Positions 42,586 through 50,622 of a DNA stretch of 64,000 nucleotides are shown one piece after another. The number at the start of each line of letters is the position of its first letter. Position 1 is the first letter of the stretch. The notes under the pieces are model-generated. The model did not search any database. It was not told the origin of the DNA and worked only from the letters and a program-made list of their open reading frames with translations. Made by a program: the position numbers and the translations under genes. Source of the stretch: Anaerolineaceae bacterium (GTDB taxonomy: Bacteria > Chloroflexota > Anaerolineae > Aggregatilineales > Phototrophicaceae); NCBI GenBank assembly GCA_002702065.1, contig NZXX01000009.1:682001-746000 (forward strand). The letters are read 5' to 3'.

Positions 42586-42625
42586 GCTCATGATTGGGTG
42601 ACACTTTACGGGGAGACAAACGCTG

Positions 42626-42979
42626 ATGGCGGAACAGACGGCGATTTTTGAAGTCAAGGAATACATGGTCATCCTGCGCCAGTTGGAGAAGATGGACTTT
42701 AACGGGCAGCAGATTCGGCTGCGGGGTATTGTGCGCTGCCACGGGACTGAACATACGCTGGATGTATATTTCCTGGACGAAGAAAGTGTCTTCCCCGAGC
42801 CAGTGGCTGACATCGAAAAAAAGAAGGGCTACATGTTTATGCCCTTCCGTGACCTCCCTGTTCTGGTAGACATACTGCGCAACGAAAGCCCGATCTACGC
42901 GCATCTGCGTGCCGACCGGCCAGAGTGGACCAGCATCACGACCACCAAGGAACCGGTGGGTGAAGGTGAAGTCGGATAG
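42626..42979 (+). CDS. Hypothetical protein, 117 aa
   Basis: Small soluble protein beginning MAEQTAIFEVKEYMVILRQLEK, with a GGGGAG site 11 bases before the ATG. A beta-strand-rich middle (QIRLRGIVRCHG..HTLDVYFLD) is followed by F-M-P-F-R-D-L-P-V-L-V-D-I-L-R, a likely amphipathic helix. One Cys. No known domain. It follows the YfhO gene by 40 bases on the same strand and may be co-transcribed. Confidence 0.7.
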   Translation: MAEQTAIFEVKEYMVILRQLEKMDFNGQQIRLRGIVRCHGTEHTLDVYFLDEESVFPEPVADIEKKKGYMFMPFRDLPVLVDILRNESPIYAHLRADRPEWTSITTTKEPVGEGEVG

Positions 42980-43044
42980 CAGGTGTGCCATTTTGCCTGT
43001 TCGCTAAAGTCCTTTCCGCATATCAGCAACCGGTGTTAACGTAG

Positions 43045-43064
43045 GGGCGCAGTATGATGCGCCC
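43045..43064. terminator. GC-rich hairpin between convergent genes
   Basis: GGGCGCA at 43045-43051 and TGCGCCC at 43058-43064 with a 6-base loop. No T-tract on either side. Located between the 42626 gene and the P450 gene. Confidence 0.4.
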
Positions 43065-43071
43065 AAATGTC

Positions 43072-44292
43072 TTAATATCTCACGGGCATGGCGTTCATGC
43101 CGTGAATAATCATCATATTCGTCGTCCATTCCAGCGACTCCGCCGGGACAGCCAGCTCAAGCTGGGGGAGACGCTGCACCAGGGCGTTGAGCGCAATCGC
43201 CCCTTCCATGCGGGCCAGCGGTGCCCCCACACAATAGTGGATGCCATTACCGAAGGCGATATGCCGGTTCGGGTCGCGCGTGATGTCGAAGCGGTCCGGA
43301 TCGGGAAATTGTTCCGGGTCCCGGTTGGCAGCCAGCAGCGAGGCATATACCATGTCTCCCTGCCCGATTACCTTGCCCCCGATTTCCACATCTTCAAACG
43401 CCCAGCGGTTGGTGGTGATGTCGACCGGACCGTTGTAACGCAGCATTTCCTCGACGGCGGGTTTGATCAGGGCCGGGTCGCTGCGCAGTTTTTGTAACTG
43501 ATCAGGATGTTGCAGCAGTGCCAGGGTGCCGTTGCCGATCAGGTTCACCGTCGTTTCGTGCCCGGCGACCAGCAGCAGAAATAACATACTCAGCAGTTCC
43601 ATACGGTTAAGTGTGTCGCCATCTTCCTCGGCGTGGGCCAGGGCGGAGATGATGTCTTCCTGCGGGTTCGCCTGACGCTCGTCGATCATCTGGTTCATGT
43701 ACATCCCAAATTCCATGAGCGCCGCCCGGTTTTCGTCACCGTCCGGGCTGAACAGCAGCACTTTGGTCCAGCGGCGGAATTGTTCGCGGTCGGCTGGCGG
43801 GATGCCAAGCATTTCGGCAATCACTGTGATGGGCAGCGGAAAAGCGAACGCGCTAATCAAATCCGCCTCGCCATGATCGCCCATTTCGTCGAGTAAGGTG
43901 TCGGCAATGGCGTGGATGCGGGGCCGCAGGCTTTCGACCATGCGCGGGGTGAACGCCTTGTGCACCAGCGCTCGCAGGCGCGTGTGATCAGGCGGGTCGA
44001 TTTCCAGCAGATGACGGTTGATGATCGCCCAGGGGTCATCAGGTGATGGTTCCGGCCACCAGCGTGCGGCCACTTCTTTCGGCAGATTTTTATGAAACTC
44101 CTTGCCGAAGCGGGCGTCTTTCAGGAAGCTCACACAGTCCTCATACCGGGTCAGAATCCAGGTCGGGTTGCCCGTGTGGGGGCCGGTTGTACGGTGAACC
44201 GGGTCTTCCTGCCGGATGCGCGCATAGATGGGCTGCGGGTTCGCCCGCGCTTCCTTCGACCAGAAATCGTATGTGTGGACTGCATCAACCAT
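43072..44292 (-). CDS. Cytochrome P450
   Basis: 406 residues from ATG 44292 (MVDAVHTYDFWSKE), with GGAGAAAACC upstream; longer in-frame starts (up to 44358) lack this. The I-helix oxygen-activation motif is AGHETT at 243-248, the K-helix ExxR is E282-M-L-R285, and the heme-binding loop FGNGIHYCVGAPLAR carries the heme-ligand Cys354. Class-I bacterial type, about the usual 400 residues, similar to CYP102/107/111-like soluble P450s. It hydroxylates a hydrophobic small molecule using electrons from a ferredoxin and reductase; neither is adjacent. No signal peptide. Confidence 0.94.
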   Translation of the reverse strand: MVDAVHTYDFWSKEARANPQPIYARIRQEDPVHRTTGPHTGNPTWILTRYEDCVSFLKDARFGKEFHKNLPKEVAARWWPEPSPDDPWAIINRHLLEIDPPDHTRLRALVHKAFTPRMVESLRPRIHAIADTLLDEMGDHGEADLISAFAFPLPITVIAEMLGIPPADREQFRRWTKVLLFSPDGDENRAALMEFGMYMNQMIDERQANPQEDIISALAHAEEDGDTLNRMELLSMLFLLLVAGHETTVNLIGNGTLALLQHPDQLQKLRSDPALIKPAVEEMLRYNGPVDITTNRWAFEDVEIGGKVIGQGDMVYASLLAANRDPEQFPDPDRFDITRDPNRHIAFGNGIHYCVGAPLARMEGAIALNALVQRLPQLELAVPAESLEWTTNMMIIHGMNAMPVRY

Positions 44293-44395
44293 GTGGTTTT
44301 CTCCAATTCCGGTTTTCGCCATATCCAGTTTATCGATAATTCGGCCAGTTGCCTGCACCTTTCTCAGGGATGAATACGTAGTACTGGGTGTATAG

Positions 44396-44420
44396 GTTGC
44401 GTGCTATCATAGCGCGAAAC
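44396..44420. promoter_or_regulatory. Extended -10 promoter within a near-palindrome, before the holin-like gene
   Basis: TGCTATCAT (44402-44410) is an extended -10 28 bases before the ATG at 44439. It sits in a 25-bp near-palindrome centred on 44408 (GTTnCGnGCTAT-C-ATAGCnCGnAAC), which could be an operator overlapping the promoter. Confidence 0.45.
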
Positions 44421-44438
44421 AATTGAGGAGAGAGGTCG

Positions 44439-44819
44439 ATGGCCTATTTATTACTGCGTTTGCTGGTTAATGCTTTGTCTATTGCCGTGATTGCTCGCTT
44501 CTTGCCGGGCATCTATGTGGCCACCAATGACCTGGCGGCATTTGTGCTGATCGGGCTGGTGTTTGGCGTCATCAACGCCCTGCTGAAGCCGATCATTACC
44601 CTGCTGACCTGTTCGCTGGTGATCGTGACGCTGGGCCTGTTTATCCTGGTCATCAACGGCCTGATGCTGTGGCTGACGGCGGCGCTGCTGCCAGATTTAT
44701 TCCAGATCGACAGCTTCGACTGGGCTATTCTGGGCGGCATCATTATCAGCATTATCAACATGGTGCTGGAATCGCTGATCGGCGACAAGGACAGCGGCTT
44801 CAAGGTGCGGGTCAACTAA
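44439..44819 (+). CDS. Phage holin family 4-type membrane protein (DUF/PF04020-like)
   Basis: 126 residues, four membrane helices. The sequence VIARFLPGIYVATNDLAAFVLIG, INALLKPIITLLTCSLVIVTLGLFILVINGLMLWL and SFDWAILGGIIISIINMVLES follow the PF04020 pattern (N-A-x-x-x-P-I and T-x-G-L-F). The family is named for mycobacterial holin-like proteins; most genomic members are not phage holins and their function is unknown. A GAGGAGAGAGG site precedes the ATG. No phage genes are nearby. Confidence 0.85.
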   Translation: MAYLLLRLLVNALSIAVIARFLPGIYVATNDLAAFVLIGLVFGVINALLKPIITLLTCSLVIVTLGLFILVINGLMLWLTAALLPDLFQIDSFDWAILGGIIISIINMVLESLIGDKDSGFKVRVN

Positions 44820-44966
44820 AGCGGGAATACAGCGTTTTTTGACTTCAGTGGATCAGCTACATGATCGGCGGTGGATGGATATGCCCTGTCTTTCCATCGC
44901 CTCACCTTGTTGACAGACCGTCGCACCCCTTCAATCTTATCACTGATAATAGCATAGGATTGCTGC

Positions 44967-45026
44967 TTGACAGTTCTAAAAAGTCGGCATATTATGTCGA
45001 GTAACGACATATTGTTACTCGACATA
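44967..45026 (+). promoter_or_regulatory. PadR operon promoter with overlapping 13-bp operator
   Basis: TTGACA (44967-44972), a 17-base spacer and TATTAT (44990-44995) form a near-consensus promoter. A perfect inverted repeat, TATGTCGAGTAAC at 44993-45005 and GTTACTCGACATA at 45014-45026, overlaps the -10 and start. An internal ATGTCG-5-CGACAT also lies in it. Known PadR operators have ATGT...ACAT halves. The PadR protein encoded just downstream is the likely binder, giving autoregulation of the whole operon. Confidence 0.75.
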
Positions 45027-45040
45027 TCGACAGGCGACGT

Positions 45041-45376
45041 ATGAACGAAAATCTACCACTGACCGAAGCAACCTTTTTTATCCTGCTCACCCTGGCTTCA
45101 GACGGCAAACATGGCTATGCCATTATGCAGGACGCGGCCTCGCTGAGTGCTGGCCGTGTGACTCTGAGCACCGGCACGCTGTATGGCGCGTTGAAACGCT
45201 TGCTTGAACAGGGCTGGATTACCCGAATTGACGAGGATGAACCTGATACCGATGGTCGCCCGCGAAAGGTCTATGAATTGACCGGCGAGGGGCGCCGCAT
45301 TTTGCACGCAGAAACCCATCGCTTGCAGCATGTGGTGGAAATCGCCCGCGGGCAGCTGGAAGGTAGTGAGCTGTGA
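45041..45376 (+). CDS. PadR-family transcriptional regulator
   Basis: 111 residues, winged helix-turn-helix. The characteristic N-terminus MNENLPLTEATFFILLTLASDGKHGYAIM is followed by SAGRVTLSTGTLYGALKRLLEQGWI, then the G-R-P-R-K-V-Y-E-L-T-x-E-G wing. PadR proteins commonly repress adjacent ABC exporter operons and release DNA on binding a drug or lipid. It is the first gene of a tight operon with a prefix-domain membrane protein, an ABC ATPase and a permease, all overlapping by a few bases. An inverted repeat overlaps its promoter. Confidence 0.92.
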   Translation: MNENLPLTEATFFILLTLASDGKHGYAIMQDAASLSAGRVTLSTGTLYGALKRLLEQGWITRIDEDEPDTDGRPRKVYELTGEGRRILHAETHRLQHVVEIARGQLEGSEL

Positions 45377-45951
45377 ACCTGACGACTCTTGTACCGCGCC
45401 TGTATTGCTGGCTGCTGCGTCTCTATCCGGAAACTTTCCGCGACCTGTTCGCGGATGAGATGCAGGCCATCTTTGCCGAAGTGTGGGTTAGGGCGCAAAT
45501 GAAACAGACGATTGTGGCGACGTTGTTCCATGAGTTCACGACGCTGTTGATCGGTGCGGCACGCGAGCATGTGATCGCCCTGAACCGCAGCGGCCCGCGC
45601 GACCAGGCCCGCGCAGTCATACGCGCTGCCAGCCTGATCTTCCTGTTGTTTTATACGCGCGTCACGCTTGACAGCAGCGACCCTGAGCGGATGCGTTTTA
45701 TGGTCTTCAATGTGCTGCTGGGGGTGGGGGTAATCACCGCATGGCATTGGGAGCGTCGCGGCGGTGTTCTGACGATCGCCAGTGCGCTGACGGTGATGGT
45801 GTTGATGGCCGTGAATGAATCGTCGCTGCTGGCCTGGTTCGCGCTCATTCCTGCGGTGCTGTATCCGCTGCCATTTGTGCTGTTCGGCTGGATGTTTGCC
45901 ATCCTCGGCGGGGACAGGTTGCATTTTCCGAACCGGAGCCAGACCCAATGA
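45373..45951 (+). CDS. Membrane protein with permease-prefix-like N-terminus
   Basis: 192 residues starting at GTG 45373, overlapping the PadR stop by 4 bases. The N-terminus VPRLYCWLLRLYPETFRDLFADEMQAIF matches the conserved R-L-Y-P-x-x-F-x-x-x-F-x-x-E-M motif found beside PadR and at the start of many macrolide-type ABC permeases (permease prefix domain). Four to five membrane helices follow (about 80-190). It lacks an ABC signature. It lies between the PadR gene and the ABC ATPase gene, so a modulator of the exporter is likely. Confidence 0.75.
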   Translation: MNLTTLVPRLYCWLLRLYPETFRDLFADEMQAIFAEVWVRAQMKQTIVATLFHEFTTLLIGAAREHVIALNRSGPRDQARAVIRAASLIFLLFYTRVTLDSSDPERMRFMVFNVLLGVGVITAWHWERRGGVLTIASALTVMVLMAVNESSLLAWFALIPAVLYPLPFVLFGWMFAILGGDRLHFPNRSQTQ

Positions 45952-46889
45952 CGTTCGCTATCGAAATTGAACATCTTTACAAATCGTTCAGGTCGGGCAA
46001 ACAGACCGTGCAGGCCGTCAATGATCTGAGCTTTACCGTGCCTGTTGGAACGGTCTATGGTTTTCTGGGTCATAACGGCGCGGGCAAATCGACCACCATC
46101 CGTATGCTGATGGGGCTTGCTGCCCCTGACGCGGGTGACGTGCGCATCTTTGGGCAATCGGTGGTTCGTTCGACTGAGGTTATCCAGCGGCTCGTGGGTG
46201 GCTTTGTCGACCATGCGACCTTCTATCCGTTCATGACCGGACGCGCCAATCTGGAAGTGCTGGCTCGAACCAGCGGTTGCTACCAACCCGCCCGAATCGA
46301 GATGCTACTGGATAAAGTGGGCGTCGGGGAATATGCGGATCGTCCGGTACGGGGCTATTCAACCGGCATGAAACAGCGTTTGGGTATCGCCGCTGCCCTG
46401 CTGAATGATCCTGATCTGGTCATTCTGGACGAACCGACCAACGGCCTTGACCCCGGCGGCATTCAGGAGATTCGCCGCTTGATTCGCCGTCTGGTCGATG
46501 ACGAAGGCAAGACGGTGCTGCTGTCGAGCCATCTGCTGCACGAGGTCGAACAGGCCTGCGATCAGGTTGCCATTATCCACCGGGGAAAGCAGATTAGCGC
46601 AGGCGCAGTCCATACGCTGTTGGGCGGCGAACAGTTGAAGCTGGCCGTGAATCCGGTTGATCGAGCGGTGTTATTGCTGGGGGCTGATTATGGGGTTACG
46701 CACGACGACACGTGGATTTACGTCAGGGCGGCTGCCTCGGAGACGCCGACACTGCTGCGCAAGCTGCTCACGGCAGGCATCGACGTGTATCAGGTGGTCC
46801 CCCATCGCCTGACGCTGGAAGAATACTTCCTCACCGTGGTCAATGGGAATGGACACGCAGAGCCAGAACAGGAGGCGTATCATGCTTGA
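45948..46889 (+). CDS. ABC transporter ATP-binding protein
   Basis: 313 residues. Walker A GHNGAGKST at 41-49, signature YSTGMKQRLGIA near 139-150, Walker B LVILDEPTNGLDPGG near 159-173 and the H-loop SSHLLHE near 193-199. The C-terminal approximately 80 residues are the DrrA/CcmA-like extension. Typical of ABC-2 exporters of drugs or lipids. ATG overlaps the preceding stop by 4 bases. Paired with the permease 46882. Confidence 0.94.
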   Translation: MTFAIEIEHLYKSFRSGKQTVQAVNDLSFTVPVGTVYGFLGHNGAGKSTTIRMLMGLAAPDAGDVRIFGQSVVRSTEVIQRLVGGFVDHATFYPFMTGRANLEVLARTSGCYQPARIEMLLDKVGVGEYADRPVRGYSTGMKQRLGIAAALLNDPDLVILDEPTNGLDPGGIQEIRRLIRRLVDDEGKTVLLSSHLLHEVEQACDQVAIIHRGKQISAGAVHTLLGGEQLKLAVNPVDRAVLLLGADYGVTHDDTWIYVRAAASETPTLLRKLLTAGIDVYQVVPHRLTLEEYFLTVVNGNGHAEPEQEAYHA

Positions 46890-47751
46890 CACGATGCGGG
46901 CAGAGTGGCAGAAAACCAGCCAGAATCGCTGGGCCACCGGGCTGGCAATCTGGGTGTTTCCGGCGGGTGCGCTCGGCATGTTTACATTTATTCTGCTGAT
47001 TGTGATTCTGGGCGTGGACGCCGGACGGATGCAGCTGAACGATGTGCGCTGGACGGACCAGATGATTATGGCCTGGCAGGTGGCGACAGGAAATATCTTC
47101 GGTTATCTGCTGCTATCGGCCTTTGCTGCAACGATTTTCGCCGGAGAATCCGCCTGGAATACGTGGAAAAACCTCGTCCCGCGCCGCAGCCGCAGCCTGT
47201 TGATCCTCGCCAAATTTGCGGTTGCCGCCGTTTTTGTGCTGATCGCCTTTGGCCTGACGTCGTTGATTGCGGGGGTCGCCAGCCTGATATTGGCCGCCGT
47301 GATGGGGGTTCCGGTTGTGCCCGCGCTGGATGGAGAGTCGATACGCGCGTTTGTGGCGTTGTATGTTCGTGTCGTCCCGGTGAGCTTTCTCGCTCTGATG
47401 ATGACGCTCGCCTATGCCACGATTGCGTCCGTGCTGACGCGGTCACTCGTGTTTGGGGTCATCGGCGGCGCAGGCATAGCGACGCTGGAGTTTGGTTCCG
47501 GGCCGCTTCTGAGTTTGCTCAATCACTTTACGCAGGCCAGCGGCGTGCTGCGTATTCAACAGGTCATGCCCTCGTATAACCTCGCCAATCTGCGCGCGCT
47601 GGCCATTGATGGGGCGGCTCTCCCGATCACGGCGGTGGATGGCACACCGTTTGTCAACAGCGGCGCGACTTCCCTGCTGGTGGTTGGGTTGTGGCTGGTC
47701 GGGCTGCTGAGCATCACCATCCTGATCTTCAACCGCCGTGATATTGCCTGA
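46882..47751 (+). CDS. ABC-2 type permease
   Basis: 289 residues from ATG 46882, with GGAGG before it; its first 8 bases overlap the ATPase gene. About six membrane helices. N-terminal M-L-D-T-M-R-A-E-W and SAWNTWKNLVPRRSRSLLILAKF match the E-x-x-x-x-T-x-K-x-x-x-x-x-P-x-R-S-x-x-x-x-x-K motif of ABC-2 family exporters (ABC-2 membrane type). With the ATPase it forms the transporter controlled by the PadR gene. Substrate unknown. Confidence 0.88.
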   Translation: MLDTMRAEWQKTSQNRWATGLAIWVFPAGALGMFTFILLIVILGVDAGRMQLNDVRWTDQMIMAWQVATGNIFGYLLLSAFAATIFAGESAWNTWKNLVPRRSRSLLILAKFAVAAVFVLIAFGLTSLIAGVASLILAAVMGVPVVPALDGESIRAFVALYVRVVPVSFLALMMTLAYATIASVLTRSLVFGVIGGAGIATLEFGSGPLLSLLNHFTQASGVLRIQQVMPSYNLANLRALAIDGAALPITAVDGTPFVNSGATSLLVVGLWLVGLLSITILIFNRRDIA

Positions 47752-47789
47752 TTGAGTGGTTGCAATACCCGTTCTTCAACCGCGTCTGG

Positions 47790-47795
47790 TAAAAT
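47790..47795 (+). promoter_or_regulatory. Candidate -10 element TAAAAT
   Basis: TAAAAT lies in the 147-base gap between the ABC permease and tsaD, 103 bases before the tsaD ATG and just before the hairpin at 47818. If real, it would drive tsaD transcription. Weak evidence. Confidence 0.3.
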
Positions 47796-47817
47796 AGCGT
47801 CGGCAGATGTCTACGGA

Positions 47818-47847
47818 GCGGTGGCTGGTTCGCTGCCGCCTCTTTTG
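47818..47847 (+). terminator. Putative terminator of the PadR-ABC operon
   Basis: GCGGTGGC (47818-47825) pairs with GCTGCCGC (47832-47839) with two G-U pairs across a 6-base loop, followed by CTCTTTTG. It lies 66 bases after the permease stop. Confidence 0.45.
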
Positions 47848-47898
47848 ATCGTACATCGCCCTTCAATCCAGTTTGATCAGTAGATACAGGCAGCACGC

Positions 47899-48963
47899 AT
47901 GACGTATATTCTGGGTATCGAAACATCCTGCGACGAAACGGCGGCGGCGGTGGTGCTGGACGGCAAAACCATCGTTTCCAACATCGTCGCTTCACAAATT
48001 GACCTGCATGCCGAATATGGCGGCGTTTTCCCGGAGCTGGCGTCGCGGGCACATGTCGAAGCCATCGGCGCGGTGGTCGACCAGGCCATTGAGGAATCCG
48101 GCATTACATACGACCAACTCGACGCCATCGCCGTCACCCGTGGGCCGGGGCTGGTCGGGTCACTGCTGGTCGGCATCAACTACGCCAAAGGGCTGGCGCT
48201 GGCAACAGGCAAGCCGCTGCTGGGGGTCAATCATCTGGAAGGCCACGTGTATTCCCTGTGGCTGACCGAGCAGAACCGGACGATTGAATTTCCGGTGTTG
48301 ATTTTGATCGTGTCCGGCGGGCATACCGAGCTGGTACTGATGACCGGGCATGGTCTGTATACGCGGCTGGGCGGTACGCTGGATGATGCGGCTGGGGAGG
48401 CCTTCGACAAGATTGGCCGCTTGCTGGGGCTGCCATTCCCCGGTGGGCCAAATATCGAACGGGCCGCCCAGAACGGCAACGCCGCTTCCTACAAATTCCC
48501 GCGTGCCAAAATGGACGAAACCTACGATTTCAGCTTTTCCGGCCTCAAAACGGCGGTGATGCGCGCCGCGACCGTGATGCCCAGCGCCGAAGCCCGCCGC
48601 CAGCGTGGCGCCGAAAAGAAAGCACAGCTGCGCGATGGCGTGTCGGTGGGGGATGTGGCGGCCAGTTTTCAGGCGGCGCTGGTTGACGCACTGGTCGAAA
48701 AGACGACGCGTGCCGCCAAGACCTACAACGTGACTGAAATTATGCTGGCCGGTGGTGTCAGTGCCAATCAGGCGCTGCGGCAGGCGCTGCGGCGAGAGGC
48801 TGACCTGCCCGTGCGCTATCCACCGCTGAACCTGTGCACCGACAACGGCGCGATGATCGCTGCTGCCGGGTTCCATCGCTATCAGGCCGGGCAGCGGGAC
48901 GAGTGGGACATGGAAGTTCAACCCATGTGGCCGCTGACCTACGATACCTACGCCGAGGCCTGA
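47899..48963 (+). CDS. tsaD: tRNA N6-adenosine threonylcarbamoyltransferase
   Basis: 354 residues. N-terminus TYILGIETSCDETAAAVV and the H-x-x-x-H metal motif NHLEGH with His112 and His116. Also GGTLDDAAGEAFDKIGRLLGLPFPGGP, and the C-terminal GGVSANQALR and LCTDNGAMIA motifs of TsaD/Kae1. It transfers the threonylcarbamoyl group to A37 of ANN-decoding tRNAs with TsaBCE, which is essential in most bacteria. TsaB/TsaE genes are not nearby. This is a conserved housekeeping anchor for the locus. Confidence 0.96.
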   Translation: MTYILGIETSCDETAAAVVLDGKTIVSNIVASQIDLHAEYGGVFPELASRAHVEAIGAVVDQAIEESGITYDQLDAIAVTRGPGLVGSLLVGINYAKGLALATGKPLLGVNHLEGHVYSLWLTEQNRTIEFPVLILIVSGGHTELVLMTGHGLYTRLGGTLDDAAGEAFDKIGRLLGLPFPGGPNIERAAQNGNAASYKFPRAKMDETYDFSFSGLKTAVMRAATVMPSAEARRQRGAEKKAQLRDGVSVGDVAASFQAALVDALVEKTTRAAKTYNVTEIMLAGGVSANQALRQALRREADLPVRYPPLNLCTDNGAMIAAAGFHRYQAGQRDEWDMEVQPMWPLTYDTYAEA

Positions 48964-48966
48964 GCA

Positions 48967-49368
48967 TCAGGCGATCAGCGCGCGCAGGGATGAACTGGGC
49001 TGCATGGCGTCAAGGTCGGCAACCAAGGCGGCGCGGCTGTCCGGTTCGCGACGGCTGCGGTTCAGGCGTTTTTGGACGTAGGACAACCGCAGCAGCCAGA
49101 TCGCTTTTTCAACATCGGCTTCGGTACGCATATAAAAGCTGATCCAGCCGCTTTCGGGAAGGACATGATGCGGTTGGGCCAGCTTCTCGGTGACCAGTTG
49201 TTGGCGGATGGCGCGGGTAAACGGAATATCCACCAACCCGCCCTGATGCACGTGCCCGATTTCGACATTGTCGAGCCGAAATTCGCGCCCCCCGAAGCGG
49301 TGTGGCTCCACTGTAACCGCGTCCCATTCAGCAACGGTGCTGATGACGGTATTCACTTCGTTGTGCAT
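48967..49368 (-). CDS. DUF5519 luciferase-like domain protein
   Basis: 133 residues from ATG 49368, with AGGAG ten bases upstream; a GTG four codons earlier sits directly on that site. Signature RFGGREFRLDNVEIGHVHQGGLVDIPFTRAIR and PHHVLPESGWISFYMR is typical of the DUF5519 'luciferase domain' family, widespread small soluble proteins with unproved activity. The stop is 3 bases from the tsaD stop, convergent. Confidence 0.85.
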   Translation of the reverse strand: MHNEVNTVISTVAEWDAVTVEPHRFGGREFRLDNVEIGHVHQGGLVDIPFTRAIRQQLVTEKLAQPHHVLPESGWISFYMRTEADVEKAIWLLRLSYVQKRLNRSRREPDSRAALVADLDAMQPSSSLRALIA

Positions 49369-49428
49369 GACGAGACCCACTCCTGTCTAACCTGCCGCCA
49401 GACATGATCTGTCATGCCGAACGGTGTT

Positions 49429-50409
49429 TTATGCGAGTTCCAACTGCCGGGCCGCTTCGATCAGACGGGGGTGAATGCGCGGGTTGGCGACGATCATCCC
49501 CTTGTTGGTTGCCAGCGTGCGGCCATGCGAAAAATCAAGCGGCGAGCCGTCCACATCACTGACGATCCCACCGGCGGCCTCGACCAGCGCGGTCCCGGCG
49601 GCATGATCCCAGATCATGTGGGGGCGGGTGCTGGTGATGCGCGGCAGGCGCAGGTACAGGTCGGCATCACCAGCCGCGACACGGGCATACTTCTCCTGGC
49701 TGTCGATGCGTTCAATCTGTGCGCTGCCGATTCCCGCTGCTTCGCGCAGGTCGCCCATTAAGTCCTGGCTGGCGTGCGATTTTTCGAAGCTTTCCAGCGC
49801 GATCAGCGTGGATGGGTCGGTCCGCTGCGAGGCTTGCAGCTTGCGGGCCGGGCCGCCGTTCATCGCTTCGACCAGCGCGGCGCCATCCTGCGTATAAAAA
49901 ACAGCGCTGCCGTGCAGATAACCCGGCGCTGCCATCACGCCATCCACCACCCGCTTGTGGCTGTCGAGTACGCCAATCGCCACCACATACTGGCGCAGCG
50001 CGATAAAGCCTTTGGTGCCATCAATCGGGTCGATCACCCACAGACGGTCGCTGTCGCGGTTCAGCCCATGATCGAGCCAGCCGATAACCTGGTCAATCGT
50101 GACGGTTTCGCCCAGCACGCCACCGATCAGGTCCGCTACTTCCTGCTGATCCGCCGCGGTGATGAGGGCGCGGAATTGTTCGCTGCCTTCTTCAGCAATG
50201 ACCCCATCTTCCGGGAAAGCCTGACTCAATGCCCGGCAGATAATGGCCTGTGCGCCGTAATCGGCAATCGTCACCGGTTCGGCACCGGCCTTGCTGGCGA
50301 CGTTCTCGTTGCTGCCATCCTGATAGGGCGCAATATGCTTCTGCTGGACAGCGCTGCACAGGGCTGCGGCCTGCCGTGCCGCCTGAATAATGGGCTGAAG
50401 ATCGGTCAT
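49429..50409 (-). CDS. 3'(2'),5'-bisphosphate nucleotidase / inositol monophosphatase-family enzyme
   Basis: 326 residues from ATG 50409. Metal-site motifs: E-E-G near 73-75, D-P-I-D-G-T-K-G-F at 127-135 and W-D-H-A-A-G near 265-270. It resembles CysQ/Hal2 and plant SAL1-like phosphatases, which remove the 3'-phosphate of PAP or hydrolyse inositol phosphates with Mg2+. The helix between the first motif and second is longer than in plain IMPases. Stand-alone gene; a divergent region of 213 bases separates it from the histidine phosphatase gene. Confidence 0.9.
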   Translation of the reverse strand: MTDLQPIIQAARQAAALCSAVQQKHIAPYQDGSNENVASKAGAEPVTIADYGAQAIICRALSQAFPEDGVIAEEGSEQFRALITAADQQEVADLIGGVLGETVTIDQVIGWLDHGLNRDSDRLWVIDPIDGTKGFIALRQYVVAIGVLDSHKRVVDGVMAAPGYLHGSAVFYTQDGAALVEAMNGGPARKLQASQRTDPSTLIALESFEKSHASQDLMGDLREAAGIGSAQIERIDSQEKYARVAAGDADLYLRLPRITSTRPHMIWDHAAGTALVEAAGGIVSDVDGSPLDFSHGRTLATNKGMIVANPRIHPRLIEAARQLELA

Positions 50410-50523
50410 GCTGTTCACTTTCAATCTGGATATGGTTGCGTGTCTTCAGTATAACATTGATGGTGCAAACCTTCAGTGCCGCATCGTGCCACTGAAGTAT
50501 GCCCTGTGTGGCTGACATTGAAA

Positions 50524-50563
50524 CTGTACCCTGGGACAGATTAAGCTGTACTCAAGGACAGAT
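50524..50563 (+). repeat. Tandem near-palindromic 18-bp repeats, 22-bp period
   Basis: CTGTACCCTGGGACAGAT at 50524-50541 and CTGTACTCAAGGACAGAT at 50546-50563 match at 15 of 18 positions. Each has CTGT...ACAG dyad symmetry. A 22-bp period equals two DNA turns. They sit 60-100 bases before the histidine phosphatase gene. They fit tandem operator sites, or a remnant end of a mobile element. Confidence 0.55.
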
Positions 50564-50587
50564 CACACAACCTTAAACCCAATCGGT

Positions 50588-50593
50588 TAAAAT
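50588..50593 (+). promoter_or_regulatory. Candidate -10 element TAAAAT
   Basis: TAAAAT lies 29 bases before the histidine phosphatase ATG and 24 bases after the tandem repeats. No clear -35. Confidence 0.4.
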
Positions 50594-50622
50594 ATCCCAC
50601 TTGCTTTGAAGGAGAACGCAAC

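Noticed and set aside
44439..44819. Holin-like gene as sign of a prophage
   Set aside because: No phage structural, integrase or lysis genes are near, and PF04020 members are common chromosomal membrane proteins.
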